Under the pieces are notes generated by a model. The model was not told the DNA's origin. It searched no databases and was given only the letters and a program-made list of their open reading frames with translations. DNA of 20,639 nucleotides from Sporisorium sorghi (taxonomy: Eukaryota; Basidiomycota; Ustilaginomycetes; Ustilaginales; Ustilaginaceae), in the NCBI GenBank assembly GCA_023212695.1, contig JALCCG010000347.1:1-20639 (forward strand), given 5' to 3'. Shown here in pieces: positions 17,856 to 20,639 of the stretch (the stretch's first letter is position 1; the number at the start of each line of letters is the position of its first letter). The position numbers were made by a program, and so were the translations under genes.

Positions 17856-19122
17856 GCTGCATGACTTCTCATCTCATAGAAATAGACAATCATCTTTGGT
17901 ACTCAGACGGAATCTGGGAGGCTTGCCGTGAAAGATTGAGGGCAAATGTCGTGAGGTGAGGAAGAAGCGGAGCAAGGCGAGCATTCGCTCGGCCGGTAGA
18001 GCAGGTCAGTCGGGCGGCTCATTTTCAAAATTCCGGCAGAGCACCACGCGTTGAGAGAGGCGTTTTCACGAACGATCCACTATCTTGCAGTGGCTGCTCT
18101 GCATGAAACAACAGCCGCGAGCGCCATCGACCATCGTCACCTTGGCTTCAGAAAGCTAATAGTGATGTGCTTTGCGACACGACGATAGCTATGAGCCACG
18201 CCTGACCTACCAATCTGTGTAATGATCAAGCGCTGCATCCGAGGCAGGCTCGATATGACAGTGGATCAACAGCTGTCTGTCAGCGCAGCGAGGATGAGCC
18301 AGCCGGCACTCGCTTTTTGAAAGTTGCCGGAAAACGTGGAGAGAGAGAAAAGGAAGGTTTGGCCCGCGCTGTGTGGCAGCGTCGAGAAAATTTGGTTGAA
18401 AATTAAGAGCCTTTTTTAGCTGGATTTTTTTGATTTATTTTTTATTTTTTTTCTTTTTTCTTTAGCGCACCGCTGAGTGACGCAGCTACCGAACCGGCTA
18501 TCGAAAAGAGACCGCGCGTAAAGGCGGCATGCTGGATCACGATATGCTTTGTGATGGATGAGTGAGGCTGAAGCGAGGCGTCCCGCAAATACAGAGCACG
18601 AAAAAAATAAAAATAAAAAATAAAAAATGAGAGAGTCTCTCAGCCGGTCGCGAGCGGAATTGAGATGCAAAGCAGCCGTCCGTCTCCTCTGGGCCTTTGG
18701 CTGCTGCTGCTGCTTCGAATCTTCCGGTTCTTGAGTCTGAGGTCTGTGCTCGAGTCTCGTCGCTCTCTATCACCATCATCGCTTGTTCGTCGTCATCCTC
18801 GCCGCCTCTTTCGATCCTAGTGAGGACCATCAAGAGAGCTCGACTGGACGTTACTTTTGTGCTCCATCATCTCGCTCGCTCGCTCGCTACTTTGTCAAGA
18901 GCAAGCTCCCCAAGTCCGACTTGATCTCGATATCGCGGCACCGTTGGGCTCATCCGAAGCTCTTTCACAAGGACGAATCTATTCGGCTCTCGTGCTCCAT
19001 TCGTCAGGACATCCACAGATTTGCTTCTGATCGAAAAGCTCAATCTCTTGAGCCGTTGACATTGCTATCTCGCCACTCCATCCAACCTCGACTTCCAAAG
19101 TCCCAAGCATATACACAAAACA
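17856..19122. other. Intergenic region between KCH1 and the peroxisomal carrier gene
   Basis: This 1.27-kb stretch contains no convincing gene. It holds T-rich and A-rich tracts at 18423-18473 and 18601-18629, CT-rich leader-like sequence from about 18680, and a possible 51-codon upstream ORF. That ORF (ATG 18665 to TAG 18818-18820) carries a Leu-rich stretch from CTG repeats. A minus-strand ORF of 98 aa (18537-18833) has a hydrophobic patch made by the A-rich tract and is probably not a gene. Confidence 0.6.
18423..18629. repeat. Mirrored T-rich and A-rich tracts
   Basis: A T-rich tract (18423-18473, T runs broken by single A, G or C) and an A-rich tract (18601-18629, A runs broken by single T) lie about 130 bp apart. 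They form an imperfect inverted repeat. The sequence between them has ordinary GC content and no ORF worth naming. Confidence 0.6.
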
Positions 19123-20115
19123 ATGGCGGAAGAGCCTCTTACACCTTTCGGCCAGGCGCTTGCCGGTGCGCTCGGTGGAGTCTTTTCAAATGCGGTCATC
19201 TACCCGCTCGATACGGTCAAGACGCGTATCCAGGCGGGCGAGAGCTCGGCCGTGGTGGCGGGCAAAGAGGCACGAGACCCCAAGGACCCGACCAAGACGA
19301 TTGTCACAGTGCCCAAGAATGCCGGCCTGTTCAAGGGCATCTTGCACATCATTCACAGCAAGGAGGGCGTTGCGGGCCTGTACAAGGGCTTTGGAGCGAG
19401 CATGGTCAACACGTTTTCCACGGGTTTTGCCTACTTCTACTGGTACTCGGTGGTGCGTACGCTGTACCAGAACCGTCTGGCCAAGCGCAGCGCGTCGGGT
19501 GTGGCCATCATGAGCACGGCAGCTGAGCTCGTGCTGGGTGCGATCGCGGGTGCGCTGGCGCAGATCTTCACGATCCCTGTCAGCGTCATCGCGACGCGAC
19601 AGCAGCTGGGCACGGCGGGCAACGCCAAGGACGGCAAACCCGTCGACGAGAGCTTCATCGGTGTCGCCCAGGACATTCTCAAGGAAGACGGCGTCTCGGG
19701 TCTCTGGCGCGGCCTCAAGCCTTCGCTCGTGCTCACCGTCAACCCAGCCATCACGTACGGCGTGTTCGAGCGCGTCAAGACCATCATCCTCGCCACTTCG
19801 CTCGACGGCAAAATGACGCCCGGCAAGTCGTTCCTCGTCGGCGCACTGTCCAAGACCCTCGCTACCGTGGTGACGTTCCCGTACATCCTGAGCAAGATCC
19901 GGCTGCAGGCCAAGAACACCAAGTACACGGGTGCGATTGATTGTCTCACGCAGATCGCCAAGGAGAAGGGCATCAGCGGCTGGTACCAGGGCATGCAGGC
20001 ACAGATCACCAAGGCGGTGCTCGCCCAGGCACTGCTGTTTTACTTTAGGGACTACTTTGAGGTCTGGACGCGCCAGATCCTTAGGGTCAGCAAGAAGACC
20101 GTGGTGGCTGCTTGA
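19123..20115 (+). CDS. PMP47: Peroxisomal carrier of the mitochondrial carrier family (PMP47/ANT1-like)
   Basis: This 330-aa intronless protein belongs to the SLC25 carrier superfamily, closest by eye to the PMP47/ANT1/SLC25A17 peroxisomal branch. That branch exchanges adenine nucleotides (in animals also CoA-type cofactors) across the peroxisomal membrane and supports beta-oxidation. The three carrier repeats are visible: PLDTVKTRIQ (28-37), PVSVIATRQQ (152-161) and PYILSKIRLQ (243-252). The second signature departs from Px[DE]xx[KR] by having Ser in the acidic position, and the third also lacks the acidic residue, as is common in this branch. Repeat-end motifs GLYKGF (85-90), GLWRGL (173-178) and GWYQGM (266-271) are present. 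There is no C-terminal SKL-type signal, which fits a membrane protein. The ATG context is ACAATGG with A at -3. The substrate is not proven by sequence. Confidence 0.9.
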   Translation: MAEEPLTPFGQALAGALGGVFSNAVIYPLDTVKTRIQAGESSAVVAGKEARDPKDPTKTIVTVPKNAGLFKGILHIIHSKEGVAGLYKGFGASMVNTFSTGFAYFYWYSVVRTLYQNRLAKRSASGVAIMSTAAELVLGAIAGALAQIFTIPVSVIATRQQLGTAGNAKDGKPVDESFIGVAQDILKEDGVSGLWRGLKPSLVLTVNPAITYGVFERVKTIILATSLDGKMTPGKSFLVGALSKTLATVVTFPYILSKIRLQAKNTKYTGAIDCLTQIAKEKGISGWYQGMQAQITKAVLAQALLFYFRDYFEVWTRQILRVSKKTVVAA

Positions 20116-20325
20116 GCGGCGAGCGACTTGCCGAGCGGAGATGCAAGCGCCATCGTCTGTCTCACTATTAGCAACAGCCTACGAGTCTACCTCCCAGCCT
20201 CTATCTCTTTTCCATCGACTGCATGTATTCTCCCTTTCTTGATCTAGACCAAGTGATTGTTTATGCTCATCAAGCTTGATCGCGGGTTTGCATGTGATTC
20301 TAGGCTTCTATCCACGAGCATGGTG

Positions 20326-20358
20326 ATCATCATCATCATCAGCAGCAGCAGCAGCAGC
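20326..20358. repeat. Compound microsatellite (ATC)5(AGC)6
   Basis: Five ATC units (20326-20340) run directly into six AGC units (20341-20358). It is non-coding, downstream of the carrier gene. It is likely to vary in length between strains. Confidence 0.95.
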
Positions 20359-20476
20359 ACGATGCGGGCTTGCAGTGCAACGTCCATCAAGCTAAGCTCG
20401 TCTGTCACCGCCAAAAGGGGTCCGCTGCTCGCTGCTCGCTGGTGTCGATGCGAGAAATGTGGAGTTGGGCCGCGCC

Positions 20477-20497
20477 AAAAAAAAAAAAAAAAAAAAA
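20477..20497. repeat. A21 homopolymer
   Basis: A run of 21 A in non-coding sequence, the same length as the A arm of the hairpin at 13787-13807. Confidence 0.95.
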
Positions 20498-20569
20498 TCC
20501 CTGCAGCGGCAGCAGCTGAGTCTGTGCACGCTCTCCTGAATTTTTTGCCTGGCTGAGTTTCTTTTTCTG

Positions 20570-20570
<1 letters not shown>

Positions 20571-20639
<69 letters not shown>
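20571..20639. repeat. Terminal poly-T tract (T69)
   Basis: The window ends with 69 uninterrupted T residues, mirroring the A73 start. Like the left end, it is best read as an assembly boundary rather than a measured tract. Confidence 0.95.

Larger units (their letters stand above)
20116..20570. other. 3' flank of the carrier gene with simple repeats
   Basis: No gene is visible in these 455 bp. They contain the carrier's presumed terminator, a compound (ATC)5(AGC)6 microsatellite and an A21 run. The readable ORFs are driven by these repeats. Confidence 0.7.

Noticed and set aside
18711..18725. B-box-like string TTCGAATC
   Set aside because: The flanking bases do not pair into a T-stem, and no A-box precedes it. 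It sits in a CTG-repeat leader.
18537..18833. 98-aa minus-strand ORF with hydrophobic patch
   Set aside because: The apparent membrane segment is produced by the A-rich tract, and the rest is low complexity. There is no supporting context.
18783..19526. Long plus-strand ORF overlapping the carrier start
   Set aside because: Its opening codon is not ATG, and it overlaps the carrier gene in the wrong frame. The carrier motifs are all in the other frame.

Overview
The window looks like a small contig from a smut-type basidiomycete (Ustilaginomycotina). This is inferred from GC-rich genes that are mostly intronless, two short introns of about 80 nt with CTGAC branch sites, compact spacing, and fungal-type start contexts. 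The species cannot be named from the sequence. Both ends are pure homopolymers (73 A at the left, 69 T at the right), so they are probably assembly break points.

Layout, left to right. 1-1033: A-tract, a perfect hairpin, possible scraps of a minus-strand gene, and a TATA-bearing promoter. 1034-3217 (+): family X DNA polymerase with a probable mitochondrial presequence. 3360-6863 (-): EFL1/RIA1, the GTPase of late 60S maturation, convergent with the polymerase. 7224-8360 (+): WD40 protein of the U5 snRNP (SNRNP40 type), sharing a 360-bp divergent promoter with EFL1. 8540-11272 (-): an 884-residue low-complexity protein of unknown function, completed by a short spliced last exon. 11518-13329 (-): a gene with a glyoxalase-fold (VOC) domain whose reading frame is broken at two to four places. 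13330-15716: about 2.4 kb without a convincing gene, holding an A21/T25 hairpin, an AT-richer block and the KCH1 leader with upstream ORFs. 15717-17855 (+): KCH1-type fungal potassium transporter with a long disordered tail. 17856-19122: intergenic. 19123-20115 (+): peroxisomal mitochondrial-carrier-family protein (PMP47/ANT1 type). 20116-20639: simple repeats and the terminal T-tract.

The genes do not form a pathway; this is ordinary fungal housekeeping synteny, in which shared promoters and convergent 3' ends are the only visible coupling. The observations most worth checking are the polymerase, which seems to lack the lyase lysine and the usual sugar-gate residues, the broken VOC gene, and the orphan 884-residue protein. 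I saw no CRISPR array, complete transposon, tRNA or rRNA.
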